Shown here: piece by piece, positions 1-9,084 of the stretch
How the letters are laid out: every line of letters begins with the position of its first letter
How positions within the stretch are numbered: position 1 is the stretch's first letter
Assembly (NCBI RefSeq): GCF_001550155.1
Contig: NZ_LRUF01000011.1
Coordinates: 1-64,000, forward strand
Source: Pseudoalteromonas arabiensis
GTDB taxonomy: Bacteria; Pseudomonadota; Gammaproteobacteria; Enterobacterales; Alteromonadaceae
DNA length: 64,000 bases
Reading direction: 5' to 3'
The notes under the pieces: generated by a model
The model's database searches: none
The model's input: only the letters and a program-made list of their open reading frames with translations
What the model was told of the DNA's origin: nothing
Program-made: the position numbers and the translations under genes

Positions 1-285
1 TGAAAAAAATGACTGTTCGTGCAAAATACCAGCGAAACGCGTAAAAATAGCACTAAATCGTTCGTATTATGGCTATTTAGCCACTGTATTTTATATATGC
101 TTGTTTTTAACTTCTATATAAAGAAGGTGTAGCTATTAAAGAACGCGGTTTGATCTTTATATGTGATCTTAATTGCTAGTTGCTAGTTGCTAGTTGCTAG
201 TTGCTAGTTGCTAGTTGCTTCAAGATTCTAGGGTGATGCTTGGGGATTGATAGAGTTAATTTATTGATAGTGAATTTCAGAAAGT
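1..285. other. Non-coding region downstream of the alpha operon
   Basis: About 285 AT-rich bases with no credible reading frame on either strand. The only structure seen is the heptamer tandem repeat described separately. Whatever gene lies to the left of the window is not visible, so its promoter could lie here; no clear -35/-10 pair was found. Confidence 0.5.
173..219. repeat. Heptamer tandem repeat, TTGCTAG x 6.7
   Basis: Six exact head-to-tail copies of TTGCTAG start at 173, 180, 187, 194, 201 and 208, followed by a partial copy (TTGCT) at 215-219. It lies between the rplQ terminator and whatever is to the left of the window. Perfect short repeats of this kind usually arise by replication slippage and tend to vary between strains. 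No protein or RNA function is suggested by the sequence. Confidence 0.95.
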
Positions 286-314
286 AAAAAGCCGAGCATA
301 AGCTCGGCTTTTTG
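286..314 (-). terminator. Rho-independent terminator of the alpha operon
   Basis: A perfect GC-rich stem (GCCGAGC 291-297 with GCTCGGC 302-308) flanked by A and T runs lies 14 bases past the rplQ stop. On the minus strand it ends in TTTTT, as expected at the end of the rplQ transcript; the A run means it could also stop transcription arriving from the left. Confidence 0.9.
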
Positions 315-327
315 GTGTCTTTACGAC

Positions 328-729
328 TTACTCTGCAGACTGCGCGTCTTCTTGAACTTCTTCGTTTGTCGCTGGGCGACCAACTAGTTCAATATAAGCC
401 ATTGGTGCATTATCACCAGCACGGAAGCCACACTTAAGAATACGAGTGTAACCACCAGGACGGTCTGTATTACGTGGACCGATTTCGCTGAATAATTTAC
501 CAACTACTTCATTATCACGCGTGCGAGCAAACGCTAAACGGCGGTTTGCTACACTGTCAGTCTTAGCCAGTGTGATTAAAGGTTCAATTACACGGCGCAA
601 CTCTTTAGCTTTAGGCAAAGTTGTTTTGATGATTTCATGTTTCACCAAAGAACCAGCCATGTTGCTGAACATCGCTTTGCGATGGCTGCTGTTACGGTTT
701 AATTGACGACCACTCTTACGATGGCGCAT
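328..729 (-). CDS. rplQ: 50S ribosomal protein L17
   Basis: A 133-residue L17, last gene of the alpha operon. The N-terminus [20 protein letters not shown] and the later [16 protein letters not shown] segment are the family signatures. The C-terminal tail is short and acidic ([11 protein letters not shown]). It follows rpoA by 39 bases and ends just before a strong terminator. L17 sits near the peptide exit region of the large subunit. Length and order match E. coli. Confidence 0.98.
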   Translation of the reverse strand: MRHRKSGRQLNRNSSHRKAMFSNMAGSLVKHEIIKTTLPKAKELRRVIEPLITLAKTDSVANRRLAFARTRDNEVVGKLFSEIGPRNTDRPGGYTRILKCGFRAGDNAPMAYIELVGRPATNEEVQEDAQSAE

Positions 730-768
730 GACCCTATCCTTCTAACTAAACTAATATAGTGATTTAGA

Positions 769-1755
769 TTATTCAGCTAGGCTTGCAGGCGGCCAATTTT
801 CTAGGCGCATACCTAGAGAAAGACCACGTGAAGCTAGCACGTCTTTAATTTCAGTTAGAGACTTCTTACCTAAGTTAGGCGTTTTAAGAAGCTCAACTTC
901 AGTGCGCTGAACTAAATCACCGATATATTGAATTTGCTCGGCTTTCAAACAGTTTGCTGAACGTACTGTTAGTTCAAGATCATCAACTGGGCGAAGTAGA
1001 ATAGGATCGAATTCTGGCTTCTCTTCTTTCTCTTCTGGCTCAGTTACATCACGTAAATCTACGAATGCATCTAATTGCTCAGCTAAGATAGTAGACGCAC
1101 GGCGGATCGCTTCTTCAGGATCTAAAGTGCCGTTCGTTTCCATATCAATGATTAACTTGTCTAAGTCTGTACGTTGCTCAACACGGGCTGATTCAACCGA
1201 GTACGCAATACGTTCAACTGGGCTGAATGATGCATCAAGCAGCAGACGACCAATTGGACGCTCATCGTCATCAGAGGATAAACGACTAGATGCCGGCACA
1301 TAACCGCGACCGCGCTCAACACGAATACGCATGCTGATCTCGCTGCTATCTGTCGTAAGGTGACAGATAACGTGATCTGGGTTGGCGATAGTTACATCAC
1401 CATCGTGCTGAATATCAGCCGCAGTCACAGGGCCTACACCAGATTTAGTCAGGGTCAGAAAAACTTCATCTTTGCCTTCTAAAGTTACTGCTAGACCTTT
1501 AAGGTTTAACAGAATTTCAATGATGTCTTCTTGTACGCCCTCTTTCGCGCTGTACTCATGCAATACACCGTCGATTTCTACTTCAGTTACTGCACATCCA
1601 GGCATAGATGATAACAGTATACGGCGTAAGGCATTACCCAAAGTGTGACCAAAGCCACGCTCTAATGGTTCTAAAACTACTTTAGAACGCGTTGGGTTGA
1701 TAGCGTCGATATCGACTAACCTTGGTTTTAGGAATTCGGTAACAGAACCCTGCAT
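769..1755 (-). CDS. rpoA: DNA-directed RNA polymerase subunit alpha
   Basis: A 328-residue alpha subunit. The N-terminal dimerisation domain (about 1-235) carries [20 protein letters not shown], the alpha-dimer signature region. After a linker rich in Glu and Lys, the C-terminal domain (about 250-328) carries [20 protein letters not shown] and [11 protein letters not shown], the helices that contact UP elements and activators. Co-transcribed with rpsD upstream and rplQ downstream, as in E. coli. Length is one short of the E. coli protein. Confidence 0.99.
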   Translation of the reverse strand: MQGSVTEFLKPRLVDIDAINPTRSKVVLEPLERGFGHTLGNALRRILLSSMPGCAVTEVEIDGVLHEYSAKEGVQEDIIEILLNLKGLAVTLEGKDEVFLTLTKSGVGPVTAADIQHDGDVTIANPDHVICHLTTDSSEISMRIRVERGRGYVPASSRLSSDDDERPIGRLLLDASFSPVERIAYSVESARVEQRTDLDKLIIDMETNGTLDPEEAIRRASTILAEQLDAFVDLRDVTEPEEKEEKPEFDPILLRPVDDLELTVRSANCLKAEQIQYIGDLVQRTEVELLKTPNLGKKSLTEIKDVLASRGLSLGMRLENWPPASLAE

Positions 1756-1779
1756 TTTATCCTCTCTTAACTCTTAACT

Positions 1780-2400
1780 TTACTTAGAGTAAAGTTCGAC
1801 GATTAGTTGTTCGTTAATGTCCGCAGACAGATCTGAACGCTCAGGTAGGCGCTTGAAGCTACCTTCCATTTTCTTACCGTCAACTTCAACCCAAGTCGGC
1901 TTTTCACGTTGCTCAGCCAACTCTAGAGCAGCGATGATACGTGCTTGTGTTTTTGACTTCTCACGAATTACAACAGTATCTTCTGGAGTAATTACGTATG
2001 AAGGGATGTTCACTACACGACCATTAACTAAAATCGCTTTGTGGCTTACTAACTGACGTGCTTCAGCGCGCGTGCTAGCAAAACCCATGCGATATACAAC
2101 ATTGTCTAAACGTTGCTCTAAAAGCTGTAACAAGTTTTCACCTGTATTACCTTTAAGGCGAGCAGCTTCTTTGTAGTAGTTACGGAATTGCTTTTCTAAT
2201 ACACCGTAGATACGACGTACTTTTTGCTTTTCACGTAGCTGTAAACCGTAATCAGATAAGCGACCTTTACGAGCGCCGTGCTGACCAGGTGCAGTCTCAA
2301 GTTTACACTTAGAGTCGATAGCTCTTACGCCGCTCTTAAGGAACAGGTCAGTACCTTCACGACGACTCAGCTTGAGCTTAGGGCCCAAATATCTTGCCAT
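1780..2400 (-). CDS. rpsD: 30S ribosomal protein S4
   Basis: A 206-residue S4, the same length as E. coli S4. It starts [19 protein letters not shown] and contains an S4 RNA-binding domain (about 95-160; [26 protein letters not shown]). S4 is a primary 16S rRNA binder and, in enterobacteria, the translational repressor of its own operon by binding the rpsM leader; the matching leader is visible upstream of rpsM here. Position four of five in the alpha operon... order rpsM-rpsK-rpsD-rpoA-rplQ is conserved. Confidence 0.98.
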   Translation of the reverse strand: MARYLGPKLKLSRREGTDLFLKSGVRAIDSKCKLETAPGQHGARKGRLSDYGLQLREKQKVRRIYGVLEKQFRNYYKEAARLKGNTGENLLQLLEQRLDNVVYRMGFASTRAEARQLVSHKAILVNGRVVNIPSYVITPEDTVVIREKSKTQARIIAALELAEQREKPTWVEVDGKKMEGSFKRLPERSDLSADINEQLIVELYSK

Positions 2401-2421
2401 GTTATTTCTCCTAACCTATTG

Positions 2422-2808
2422 TTAAACGCGACGTTTCTTCGGTGGACGACAACCATTATGAGGGATTGGCGTCACGTCAGTGATGTTGGTGATACGGTAA
2501 CCAGCAGCATTCAAAGCACGTACAGCAGATTCACGACCTGGACCTGGACCTTTGATGAAAACTTCTAGATTTTTTAAACCGTATTCTTGAGCAGCAGTAC
2601 CTGCACGCTCTGCAGCAACCTGAGCCGCGAATGGAGTAGATTTACGTGAACCACGGAAACCTGAACCACCTGCTGTTGCCCAAGATAGTGCATTACCTTG
2701 ACGGTCGGTAATTGTTACAATAGTGTTGTTGAAAGAAGCATGAACGTGAGCCATACCATCAGCAACTTGCTTTTTAACCTTCTTACGACGAATTGGTGCT
2801 TTAGCCAT
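2422..2808 (-). CDS. rpsK: 30S ribosomal protein S11
   Basis: A 128-residue S11 with the conserved [18 protein letters not shown] segment near residue 18 and the basic C-terminus [14 protein letters not shown]. Lies 13 bases after rpsM and 21 before rpsD in the alpha operon. S11 forms part of the platform of the small subunit near the mRNA exit site. Confidence 0.98.
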   Translation of the reverse strand: MAKAPIRRKKVKKQVADGMAHVHASFNNTIVTITDRQGNALSWATAGGSGFRGSRKSTPFAAQVAAERAGTAAQEYGLKNLEVFIKGPGPGRESAVRALNAAGYRITNITDVTPIPHNGCRPPKKRRV

Positions 2809-2821
2809 AATCTACCCCACC

Positions 2822-3178
2822 TTATTTCTTGATAGGCTTGCGAGGACCCTTACGAGTACGCGCGTTAGTCTTAGTACGTTGACCACGTAGTGGTAACGAA
2901 CGACGGTGACGTAGGCCACGGAAACAACCAAGGTCCATAAGGCGCTTGATATTTAATGTAACTTCACGACGAAGGTCACCTTCTACAGTGTACTTGCCAA
3001 CTGCTTCACGCAATACGTCAAGTGTTTCGTCTGAAAGTTCACCGATTTTTGTGGTCTCGGCGATACCAGTCGCTGCTAAGATTTCCTTAGAGCGAGTCTT
3101 ACCTATGCCATAAATAGCAGTTAAACCGATAACTGCATGTTTATGATCAGGGACGTTAATGCCAGCGATACGGGCCAC
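2822..3178 (-). CDS. rpsM: 30S ribosomal protein S13
   Basis: S13, 118 residues, first gene of the alpha operon. The GTG codon at 3178 is chosen because it gives the family start [14 protein letters not shown], gives exactly the E. coli length, and sits 8 bases after AGGAG; E. coli rpsM also uses GTG. An in-frame ATG two codons earlier overlaps the ribosome-binding site and would add Met-Leu. The C-terminus [20 protein letters not shown] is the usual basic tail that contacts P-site tRNA. Confidence 0.97.
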   Translation of the reverse strand: MARIAGINVPDHKHAVIGLTAIYGIGKTRSKEILAATGIAETTKIGELSDETLDVLREAVGKYTVEGDLRREVTLNIKRLMDLGCFRGLRHRRSLPLRGQRTKTNARTRKGPRKPIKK

Positions 3179-3262
3179 TAACACATCTCCTATATTTGAA
3201 TTTGGTTATCATCTGTTTGAAAAGCCCGCAAGGATACTCAAACGAAGACCAAATCACATTAA
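3170..3262 (-). promoter_or_regulatory. Alpha-operon leader, S4-binding type (Alpha_RBS)
   Basis: The minus-strand leader of rpsM contains TTTGAGTATCCT, then GCGGGCTTTTCAAAC, then the rpsM ribosome-binding site and GTG start. GTTTGA (3238-3243) can pair with TCAAAC (3214-3219). From memory this matches the E. coli alpha leader (TTTGAGTATCCTG...CGGGCTTTTCA...), where S4 binds a pseudoknot and traps the ribosome. Pattern recognised by eye; the full pseudoknot was not computed. Confidence 0.75.
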
Positions 3263-3291
3263 AAACACAGGCCGAGTGAATAACTCAGCCT
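3256..3291 (-). terminator. Probable spc-operon terminator/attenuator between rpmJ and rpsM
   Basis: On the minus-strand RNA, AGGCUGAGU (3283-3291) pairs with ACUCGGCCU (3269-3277) around a five-base loop, with one G-U pair, and is followed by GUGUUUUUAAU. It lies 15 bases after the rpmJ stop, exactly at the spc/alpha boundary where E. coli also partly terminates. The U-run is interrupted, so read-through into the alpha operon is likely. Confidence 0.65.
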
Positions 3292-3305
3292 GCACGACTG
3301 TTTAC

Positions 3306-3419
3306 TTAGCCTTGCCTTTGCTTATGCTTAGGCTCACTGCAAATTACGCGTACTACACCAGCACGTTTAATAACTTTACAGTTACGGCATATTTTCTTAA
3401 CGGAAGCACGTACTTTCAT
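3306..3419 (-). CDS. rpmJ: 50S ribosomal protein L36
   Basis: A 37-residue L36 read directly from the minus strand between secY and rpsM; short genes like this are easily missed. It begins [19 protein letters not shown] and ends [10 protein letters not shown]. Cys11, Cys14, Cys27 and His32 form the zinc ribbon, so this is the zinc-dependent (C+) form rather than the zinc-free paralogue used under zinc starvation. It starts 22 bases after the secY stop. Completes the spc operon. Confidence 0.96.
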   Translation of the reverse strand: MKVRASVKKICRNCKVIKRAGVVRVICSEPKHKQRQG

Positions 3420-3441
3420 TGCTCAACTCCGTAAACTGACC

Positions 3442-4770
3442 TTATCGACCGTAGCCTTTAAGGTTTGCTTTTTTCAGCACAGAATCATACTGATGTGACA
3501 TCAGATGCGTCTGTACTTGTGCCATAAAGTCCATGATTACAACAACGATAATCAAAATTGATGTACCGCCGAAATAGAATGGCGTTTGCCATGCCATAGT
3601 CATGAATTCGGGCACCAGACAGATAAAGGTTATATACAAAGCACCTGCCAATGTCAGGCGTGTCATCACTTTATCAATGTATTTAGATGTCTGCTCACCT
3701 GGACGAATACCTGGGATAAATGCGCCAGATTTTTTCAGGTTATCTGCTGTTTCACGCGGGTTAAATACCAACGCGGTGTAGAAAAAGCAGAAGAAGATAA
3801 TAGCCGCAGCTAAAACCATCGCATATAAAGGTTGACCCGGAGTCAACGTTGTAGCGATTGCTTGTAGCACATCAGCGACCGGACCTTCACCCTGGCCGAA
3901 CCAGCTTGCAATTGTACCAGGGAACAGAATTATACTGCTAGCAAAGATTGGTGGAATAACACCCGCCATATTTACTTTTAATGGTAAGTGCGTGCTTTGA
4001 GCAGCAAATACCTGACGACCTTGTTGACGCTTTGCATAGTTAACGACGATACGACGTTGACCACGTTCAAAGAATACCACGAGGTAAGTAACAGCGAATA
4101 CGATTACAGCAATCAATAACAGTACAAGTACATTCAGATCACCTTGGCGCGCCATTTCGGCTGTCGAACCAATAGCAGACGGCAGGTTAGCTACGATACC
4201 AACAAAAATAAGAACAGAGATACCGTTACCGATACCGCGTTCTGTAATTTGTTCGCCCAACCACATCAGGAACATAGTACCAGTTACTAAACTCACTACA
4301 GCAGTGAAGTAGAAACCAATACCTGGGTTAACAACTAACCCGTCCATCATACCCGGTAAGCTTGTAGCAATACCGATTGATTGGATAGTAGCAAGCACAA
4401 GCGTGCCGTAGCGTGTGTACTGGCTAATTTTCTTACGCCCTTGCTCACCTTCTTTCTTAAGCTCTATAAACGGCGGATACATATGCGTTAATAGTTGCGT
4501 AATAATCGAAGCCGAGATATACGGCATAATACCCAGTGCTAACACTGAAGCGCGCTCAAGCGCACCACCGCTGAACATGTTAAACATTTCAACAATGGTG
4601 CCCTTTTGTTGCTCGAAGAAATCGGCAAGTACAGCGGCGTCAATCCCAGGGATCGGCACGAATGAACCTAGACGGTAAATAATGATAGCACCTAATACAA
4701 ATAGTAATCGACGCTTCAATTCCGAAAGCCCACTTTGTGCACTTTTCATATCTTGACCTGGTTTAGCCAT
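3442..4770 (-). CDS. secY: Protein translocase subunit SecY
   Basis: A 442-residue channel subunit of the SecYEG translocon with the expected ten membrane segments. Recognisable elements: [10 protein letters not shown] after TM1, the plug/TM2 region [21 protein letters not shown] (residues about 68-90), the [15 protein letters not shown] loop, and the cytoplasmic [22 protein letters not shown] loop that contacts SecA and ribosomes. Lies between rplO (10-base gap) and rpmJ in the spc operon as in E. coli. Confidence 0.99.
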   Translation of the reverse strand: MAKPGQDMKSAQSGLSELKRRLLFVLGAIIIYRLGSFVPIPGIDAAVLADFFEQQKGTIVEMFNMFSGGALERASVLALGIMPYISASIITQLLTHMYPPFIELKKEGEQGRKKISQYTRYGTLVLATIQSIGIATSLPGMMDGLVVNPGIGFYFTAVVSLVTGTMFLMWLGEQITERGIGNGISVLIFVGIVANLPSAIGSTAEMARQGDLNVLVLLLIAVIVFAVTYLVVFFERGQRRIVVNYAKRQQGRQVFAAQSTHLPLKVNMAGVIPPIFASSIILFPGTIASWFGQGEGPVADVLQAIATTLTPGQPLYAMVLAAAIIFFCFFYTALVFNPRETADNLKKSGAFIPGIRPGEQTSKYIDKVMTRLTLAGALYITFICLVPEFMTMAWQTPFYFGGTSILIIVVVIMDFMAQVQTHLMSHQYDSVLKKANLKGYGR

Positions 4771-4780
4771 TAGTACTTCC

Positions 4781-5215
4781 TTAGTCTTCTACCTTGCCTC
4801 CGGCAGCTTCGATAGCTTCGCGAGCACCTTTAGTCACTTTAAGACCTTTAACGGTTACTGCGCGTGAAACTTCGCCAGATTTAACTACTTTAACGAACTG
4901 GATGTTCTTTTTAACTAGACCAGCTGCTTGTAACGCGTTTACGTCTACTACATCGCCTTCAACTTTAGCGATTTCAAAAAGGTTAACTTCAGTAGATACT
5001 AGTGATTTACGTGAAGTGAAACCAAATTTTGGTAGACGACGTTGCATAGGCATTTGACCGCCTTCGAAACCAACGCGAACTTTACCGCCAGAACGTGATT
5101 TTTGGCCTTTATGACCACGACCACCAGTCTTACCAAGACCAGAACCGATACCACGACCTAGACGTTTCTTTTCAGTTTTTGCACCTGCAGCAGGTGAAAG
5201 TGTATTCAAACGCAT
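4781..5215 (-). CDS. rplO: 50S ribosomal protein L15
   Basis: A 144-residue L15. The ATG at 5215 gives the family start [13 protein letters not shown] and the exact E. coli length; an upstream in-frame TTG is rejected because it would overlap the rpmD end. The glycine/arginine-rich N-terminal arm ([20 protein letters not shown]) threads into 23S rRNA. GAGGG inside the end of rpmD serves as its ribosome-binding site; four bases separate the two genes. Confidence 0.97.
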   Translation of the reverse strand: MRLNTLSPAAGAKTEKKRLGRGIGSGLGKTGGRGHKGQKSRSGGKVRVGFEGGQMPMQRRLPKFGFTSRKSLVSTEVNLFEIAKVEGDVVDVNALQAAGLVKKNIQFVKVVKSGEVSRAVTVKGLKVTKGAREAIEAAGGKVED

Positions 5216-5219
5216 CGAA

Positions 5220-5402
5220 TTAACCCTCAACCTTTACCATGTAAGAAACTTGGTTAATCATACCACGCACACATGCTGTGTCTTCTAACTCAACAGTGTG
5301 ATTGATACGACGTAAACCAAGACCGCGTAATGTAGCTTTATGCTTCGGTAAACGACCGATAGAGCTCTTTACTTGTGTTACTTTTACAGTTTTATTAGCC
5401 AT
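5220..5402 (-). CDS. rpmD: 50S ribosomal protein L30
   Basis: A 60-residue L30 ([20 protein letters not shown] at the start, then [18 protein letters not shown]). Short bacterial-type L30. Sits between rpsE (3-base gap) and rplO in the spc operon with canonical order. Confidence 0.97.
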   Translation of the reverse strand: MANKTVKVTQVKSSIGRLPKHKATLRGLGLRRINHTVELEDTACVRGMINQVSYMVKVEG

Positions 5403-5405
5403 GGT

Positions 5406-5912
5406 TTACCCCGTGATTTCGTCAACGCTAAGACCACGTTTAGCAGCGATTGACTCTGGAGAGTTCATGTTCTCTAGAGCTGCAATCGTTGCACGAACGA
5501 TGTTGATCGGGTTAGTTGAACCGTATGCTTTTGACAATACGTTCTGTACACCAGTTACTTCTAGTACTGCACGCATCGCACCACCGGCGATGATACCTGT
5601 ACCTTCAGAAGCAGGCTGCATGTATACTTTAGAACCCGCGTGGCGACCCTTGATTGGGTGCTGTAGCGTGTTACCGTTTAGGTCTACACTGATCATGTTA
5701 CGACGTGCTTTTTCCATTGCTTTTTGAATAGCAGCTGGAACTTCACGTGCTTTACCATAACCGAAACCTACTTTACCTGCGCCGTCACCAACTACTGTTA
5801 GTGCAGTGAAGCTAAAGATACGACCACCTTTAACCACTTTAGACACACGGTTTACCGCGATTAGCTTTTCAGCCAAATCAGGCTGTTGTTGCTTTGCTTC
5901 TACGTTAGCCAT
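5406..5912 (-). CDS. rpsE: 30S ribosomal protein S5
   Basis: A 168-residue S5. The double-stranded RNA-binding-like N-terminal domain has [23 protein letters not shown], with the loop whose changes cause spectinomycin resistance in E. coli; wild-type-like VKGGR is present. The C-terminal domain has [23 protein letters not shown]. Canonical spc order (rplR before, rpmD after). Confidence 0.98.
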   Translation of the reverse strand: MANVEAKQQQPDLAEKLIAVNRVSKVVKGGRIFSFTALTVVGDGAGKVGFGYGKAREVPAAIQKAMEKARRNMISVDLNGNTLQHPIKGRHAGSKVYMQPASEGTGIIAGGAMRAVLEVTGVQNVLSKAYGSTNPINIVRATIAALENMNSPESIAAKRGLSVDEITG

Positions 5913-5921
5913 TGTCTACTC

Positions 5922-6272
5922 CTAGAATTGCAGACCGGCTTCACGCGCTGCATCAGCAAGCGCCTTCACACGGCCGTGATATTTAAAGCCACTGCGATCA
6001 AAAGCAATCTTCTCGATGCCTTTGTCAGCTGCACGTTCAGCAACCGCTTTACCAACTGCTTGCGCAGCTGCAACGTTACCTGTGCCTTTAACTGTTTCGC
6101 TAATTGCTTTTTCAACAGTAGAAGCAGCAGCCAGTACAGTACCCTCAGCGTTTACAACTTGAGCGTAAATGTGACGTGGCGTGCGGTGGATAACAAGACG
6201 CGTTGTGCCTTGTTCAATATAATTTCTACGAGTGCGTTTAGCACGACGTAGACGAGCTGTTTTTTTATCCAT
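5922..6272 (-). CDS. rplR: 50S ribosomal protein L18
   Basis: A 116-residue L18, which binds 5S rRNA together with L5 and L25. It starts with a basic arm ([18 protein letters not shown]) and ends [17 protein letters not shown], both standard. Canonical position between rplF and rpsE. Confidence 0.98.
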   Translation of the reverse strand: MDKKTARLRRAKRTRRNYIEQGTTRLVIHRTPRHIYAQVVNAEGTVLAAASTVEKAISETVKGTGNVAAAQAVGKAVAERAADKGIEKIAFDRSGFKYHGRVKALADAAREAGLQF

Positions 6273-6281
6273 CGTCTTACC

Positions 6282-6815
6282 TTACTTCTTCTTAGCCTCT
6301 TTACGGCGTACATTCTCGTCCGCGTAACGAACACCTTTACCTTTATAAGGCTCAGGTTTACGGTATGCACGGATGTTAGCAGCTGTTTGACCAACTAACT
6401 GCTTGTCTACGCCCTTAACTAGAACTTCTGTTTGGCTTGGTGTTTCAACCGTAATACCTTCTGGTACTTCGAAGTTTACCGGGTGTGAGAAACCAAGAGT
6501 TAAGTCTAATACTTTGCCCTTAGCTGCTGCACGGTAACCAACACCTACTAACTGAAGCTTCTTCTCGTAACCTTCATGCGTACCAACAACCATGTTGTTG
6601 ATTAGAGCGCGAGCAGTACCTGCTTGTGCCCATGCATTTGCTACGCCTTCACGAGGTAAAGTTGTAATAACGTTATCGTTAACTTGTACTTCAACAGCGT
6701 CGTTGATTGTACGAGTTAATTCACCGTTTTTGCCTTTAACTGTGATGTCCTGGCCTTTTAATGTAACTTCTACACCGGCAGGAACATTGATTGGTGCCTT
6801 TGCTATGCGAGACAT
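6282..6815 (-). CDS. rplF: 50S ribosomal protein L6
   Basis: A 177-residue L6 with two tandem L6 folds. Starts [19 protein letters not shown] and ends with the [17 protein letters not shown] signature and a lysine-rich tail. It lies near the GTPase-associated centre of the large subunit. Canonical spc position. Confidence 0.98.
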   Translation of the reverse strand: MSRIAKAPINVPAGVEVTLKGQDITVKGKNGELTRTINDAVEVQVNDNVITTLPREGVANAWAQAGTARALINNMVVGTHEGYEKKLQLVGVGYRAAAKGKVLDLTLGFSHPVNFEVPEGITVETPSQTEVLVKGVDKQLVGQTAANIRAYRKPEPYKGKGVRYADENVRRKEAKKK

Positions 6816-6828
6816 AGTTCCCCTCCGA

Positions 6829-7221
6829 TTAAGCTACAAAGCCAATGATCTCACCACCAACGCCTGCACTGCGTGCTGCGCGGTCTGTCATTAGGCCTTT
6901 AGAAGTTGATACGATAGCGATACCAAGACCACCCATTACCTTAGGTAATTCGTCACGTTTCTTATAGATACGTAAACCAGGGCGGCTAACACGCTGGATA
7001 TTTTCAATAACAGCTTTGCCTTCGAAGTATTTTAACTCGATAGAAAGCTCAGGCTTCGCTTCGCTGTTTACAGCGTAATCTGCGATATAACCTTCATCTT
7101 TTAGTACTTTAGCTACTGCTACTTTCAGTTTTGAAGTTGGCATCGATACTGATACTTTCTTCGCTGACTGACCGTTACGGATACGTGTAAACAAATCCGC
7201 AATAGGATCTTGCAAGCTCAT
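6829..7221 (-). CDS. rpsH: 30S ribosomal protein S8
   Basis: A 130-residue S8. [18 protein letters not shown] at the start and [20 protein letters not shown] near the end are the S8 signatures. In E. coli S8 also represses the spc operon by binding an mRNA site near rplE; a matching site was not searched for in detail here. Confidence 0.98.
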   Translation of the reverse strand: MSLQDPIADLFTRIRNGQSAKKVSVSMPTSKLKVAVAKVLKDEGYIADYAVNSEAKPELSIELKYFEGKAVIENIQRVSRPGLRIYKKRDELPKVMGGLGIAIVSTSKGLMTDRAARSAGVGGEIIGFVA

Positions 7222-7242
7222 AGTCTTACTCCCGTGATTCTA

Positions 7243-7548
7243 TTACCAGCTAGCCTTTTTAAGGCCAGGAATTTCACCGCGCATAGCTGCTTCGCGAACT
7301 TTGATACGGCTCATGCCGAATTTACGAAGGTAACCATGTGGGCGGCCCGTAACGTTACAACGATTACGTTGACGTGAAGAGCTAGAATCACGCGGTAAAG
7401 ACTGTAGCTTTAATACCGCGTCCCAACGATCATCGTCAGATGTATTTACATCACTGATGATAGCTTTTAGTGCCGCACGCTTTTCAGCATACTGAGCAAC
7501 TAATTTAGTGCGCTTTGCTTCGCGCGCTTTCATAGAATTCTTTGCCAT
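7243..7548 (-). CDS. rpsN: 30S ribosomal protein S14
   Basis: A 101-residue S14 of the long, zinc-free (C-) type: the region that carries two CXXC pairs in short S14 reads [18 protein letters not shown] with a single Cys. Ends IPGLKKASW. Canonical position between rplE and rpsH. Confidence 0.98.
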   Translation of the reverse strand: MAKNSMKAREAKRTKLVAQYAEKRAALKAIISDVNTSDDDRWDAVLKLQSLPRDSSSSRQRNRCNVTGRPHGYLRKFGMSRIKVREAAMRGEIPGLKKASW

Positions 7549-7558
7549 AACCCTACCC

Positions 7559-8098
7559 TTATTTCTTGAATGGGAAGTTAAACGCTTCTAACAACGCACG
7601 GCCTTCCTCATCAGATTTCGCAGAAGTAGTGATTGTGATATCCATACCGCGTACACGGTCTACTTTATCATAATCGATTTCTGGGAAGATGATTTGCTCA
7701 CGTACGCCCATGCTGTAGTTACCACGTCCATCAAAAGACTTAGCACTTACACCACGGAAGTCACGGATACGTGGGATAGCGATTGAAACCAAACGCTCAA
7801 AAAAGTCCCACATACGCTCGCCACGTAGGGTTACTTTACAACCAATTGGGTAACCTTCACGCACTTTGAAGCCAGCAACTGATTTGCGTGCTTTAGTGAT
7901 TAGAGGTTTCTGACCAGAGATTGCTTCTAGATCCGCAACAGCGTTATCTAGGATCTTCTTGTCAGCTAGAGCTTCGCCCACACCCATGTTTAATGTGATC
8001 TTTTCGATCTGAGGGACTTGCATGACAGAGCTGAAACCAAACTTCTCTTGAAGCTCAGCAACTACTTTGTCTTTATATACTTCATGCAGTTTCGCCAT
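7559..8098 (-). CDS. rplE: 50S ribosomal protein L5
   Basis: A 179-residue L5, same length as E. coli, binding 5S rRNA and P-site tRNA. The ATG at 8098 is chosen because it gives [11 protein letters not shown]; a longer frame running into rplX is not credible. Conserved segments [10 protein letters not shown] and [20 protein letters not shown] are present. Lies 16 bases after rplX. Confidence 0.97.
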   Translation of the reverse strand: MAKLHEVYKDKVVAELQEKFGFSSVMQVPQIEKITLNMGVGEALADKKILDNAVADLEAISGQKPLITKARKSVAGFKVREGYPIGCKVTLRGERMWDFFERLVSIAIPRIRDFRGVSAKSFDGRGNYSMGVREQIIFPEIDYDKVDRVRGMDITITTSAKSDEEGRALLEAFNFPFKK

Positions 8099-8114
8099 CA
8101 TTCTACTCCAACTA

Positions 8115-8429
8115 TTAGATAGTTTTACCAGTAGATTTAAAGATACGTAATTTCTTACCATCTTCAATCTTGAAACCTACACGATCTGCTTTACCCGTTT
8201 CCGAGTTGTAGATCGCAACGTTTGATACGTCGATAGACGCTTCTTTCTCAACAATACCGCCAGCTTGGTTCAACTGAGGAACCGGCTTTTGGTGCTTCTT
8301 GATTAAGTTGATGCCTTCGACAAATACTCGACCAGACTCAGTAACAACTGAAAGCACTTTACCGCGCTTACCTTTGTCTTTACCGGCTAGTACGATTACT
8401 TCGTCATCACGACGGATTTTTGCTGCCAT
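8115..8429 (-). CDS. rplX: 50S ribosomal protein L24
   Basis: A 104-residue L24 with the N-terminal KOW motif ([21 protein letters not shown], split here by domain) typical of this assembly-initiating 23S rRNA binder. Ten bases after rplN, 16 before rplE. Confidence 0.97.
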   Translation of the reverse strand: MAAKIRRDDEVIVLAGKDKGKRGKVLSVVTESGRVFVEGINLIKKHQKPVPQLNQAGGIVEKEASIDVSNVAIYNSETGKADRVGFKIEDGKKLRIFKSTGKTI

Positions 8430-8439
8430 GATAGACTCC

Positions 8440-8808
8440 TTATAGTACTTCTGGGGCTAGTGAAACGATTTTCATGAACTTGTCATTACGAAGCTCACGA
8501 GTCACAGGGCCGAAGATACGAGTACCAATTGGCTGTAAGTTATCATTTAAGATAACAGCCGCATTGCTATCGAAACGGATCAAAGAACCGTCCGGACGAC
8601 GAACGCCTTTTTTAGTACGCACAACTACTGCGTTTTTAACATCACCTTTCTTCACTTTACCGCGAGGAATTGCTTCTTTTACAGAAACTTTGATGATATC
8701 GCCAACCGCTGCATAGCGACGGTGCGAACCGCCAAGGACTTTAATACACTGCACTTTGCGAGCGCCGCTGTTATCAGCAACGTCCAGCTGAGTTTGCATT
8801 TGGATCAT
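8440..8808 (-). CDS. rplN: 50S ribosomal protein L14
   Basis: A 122-residue L14, first gene of the spc operon. Contains [18 protein letters not shown] and [13 protein letters not shown], family signatures. Preceded by a strong GGAGG eight bases before the ATG, then a 112-base leader and the promoter described separately. Unlike in E. coli, no rpsQ (S17) or other S10-operon gene lies upstream. Confidence 0.98.
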   Translation of the reverse strand: MIQMQTQLDVADNSGARKVQCIKVLGGSHRRYAAVGDIIKVSVKEAIPRGKVKKGDVKNAVVVRTKKGVRRPDGSLIRFDSNAAVILNDNLQPIGTRIFGPVTRELRNDKFMKIVSLAPEVL

Positions 8809-8913
8809 GTTAATGACCTCCGGTGTAGATATTACAACACGCCTTAATTTTGTTTAAAATCAAGACATTTCGGTTAAATTCCACTCAAAAAACACGCGAG
8901 TTGTCTCTTAAGG

Positions 8914-8976
8914 GCGGGCAATTGTATCAGCAATGACAGTGAAGTGGTAGGTTATTTTTTAATTAATTTTATAATT
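8914..8976 (-). promoter_or_regulatory. spc operon promoter with UP element
   Basis: Reading the minus strand toward rplN: an AT-only stretch of about 20 bases (8952-8976, UP-element-like), then an extended -10, TGATACAAT, with TACAAT at 8921-8926, followed at once by a GC-rich discriminator GCCCGCCC. No good -35 hexamer is seen 17 bases upstream. UP element plus GC-rich discriminator is the signature of stringently controlled ribosomal promoters; strength and ppGpp control are inferred. Confidence 0.7.
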
Positions 8977-9035
8977 ACGTGTTGCTAAGTCGAGGGGTCT
9001 ATATGGAATATCAGCACTTGTTATTGATTATAAAA

Positions 9036-9062
9036 CAAACAGGGCGCTAATGCGCCCTATTT
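9036..9062 (-). terminator. Terminator after the AsmA-like gene
   Basis: Perfect seven-base stem AGGGCGC (9041-9047) / GCGCCCT (9052-9058) around TAAT, 23 bases past the stop of the minus-strand AsmA-like gene and followed on that strand by GTTTGTTTTAT. It separates that gene from the spc promoter. Confidence 0.85.
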
Positions 9063-9084
9063 TGATTTACGTATTAAAGTTTTA

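Noticed and set aside
84-99. Possible LexA (SOS) box, CTG-N10-ATG with an AT-rich centre
   Set aside because: The second half reads ATG instead of CAG, and no downstream SOS gene is visible in the window.
521-706. Plus-strand frames opposite ribosomal genes (for example 521-706, 1817-2056, 4415-4678, 5302-5727)
   Set aside because: They lie antisense to strongly conserved ribosomal, secY and rpoA genes, have no ribosome-binding sites and no recognisable products.
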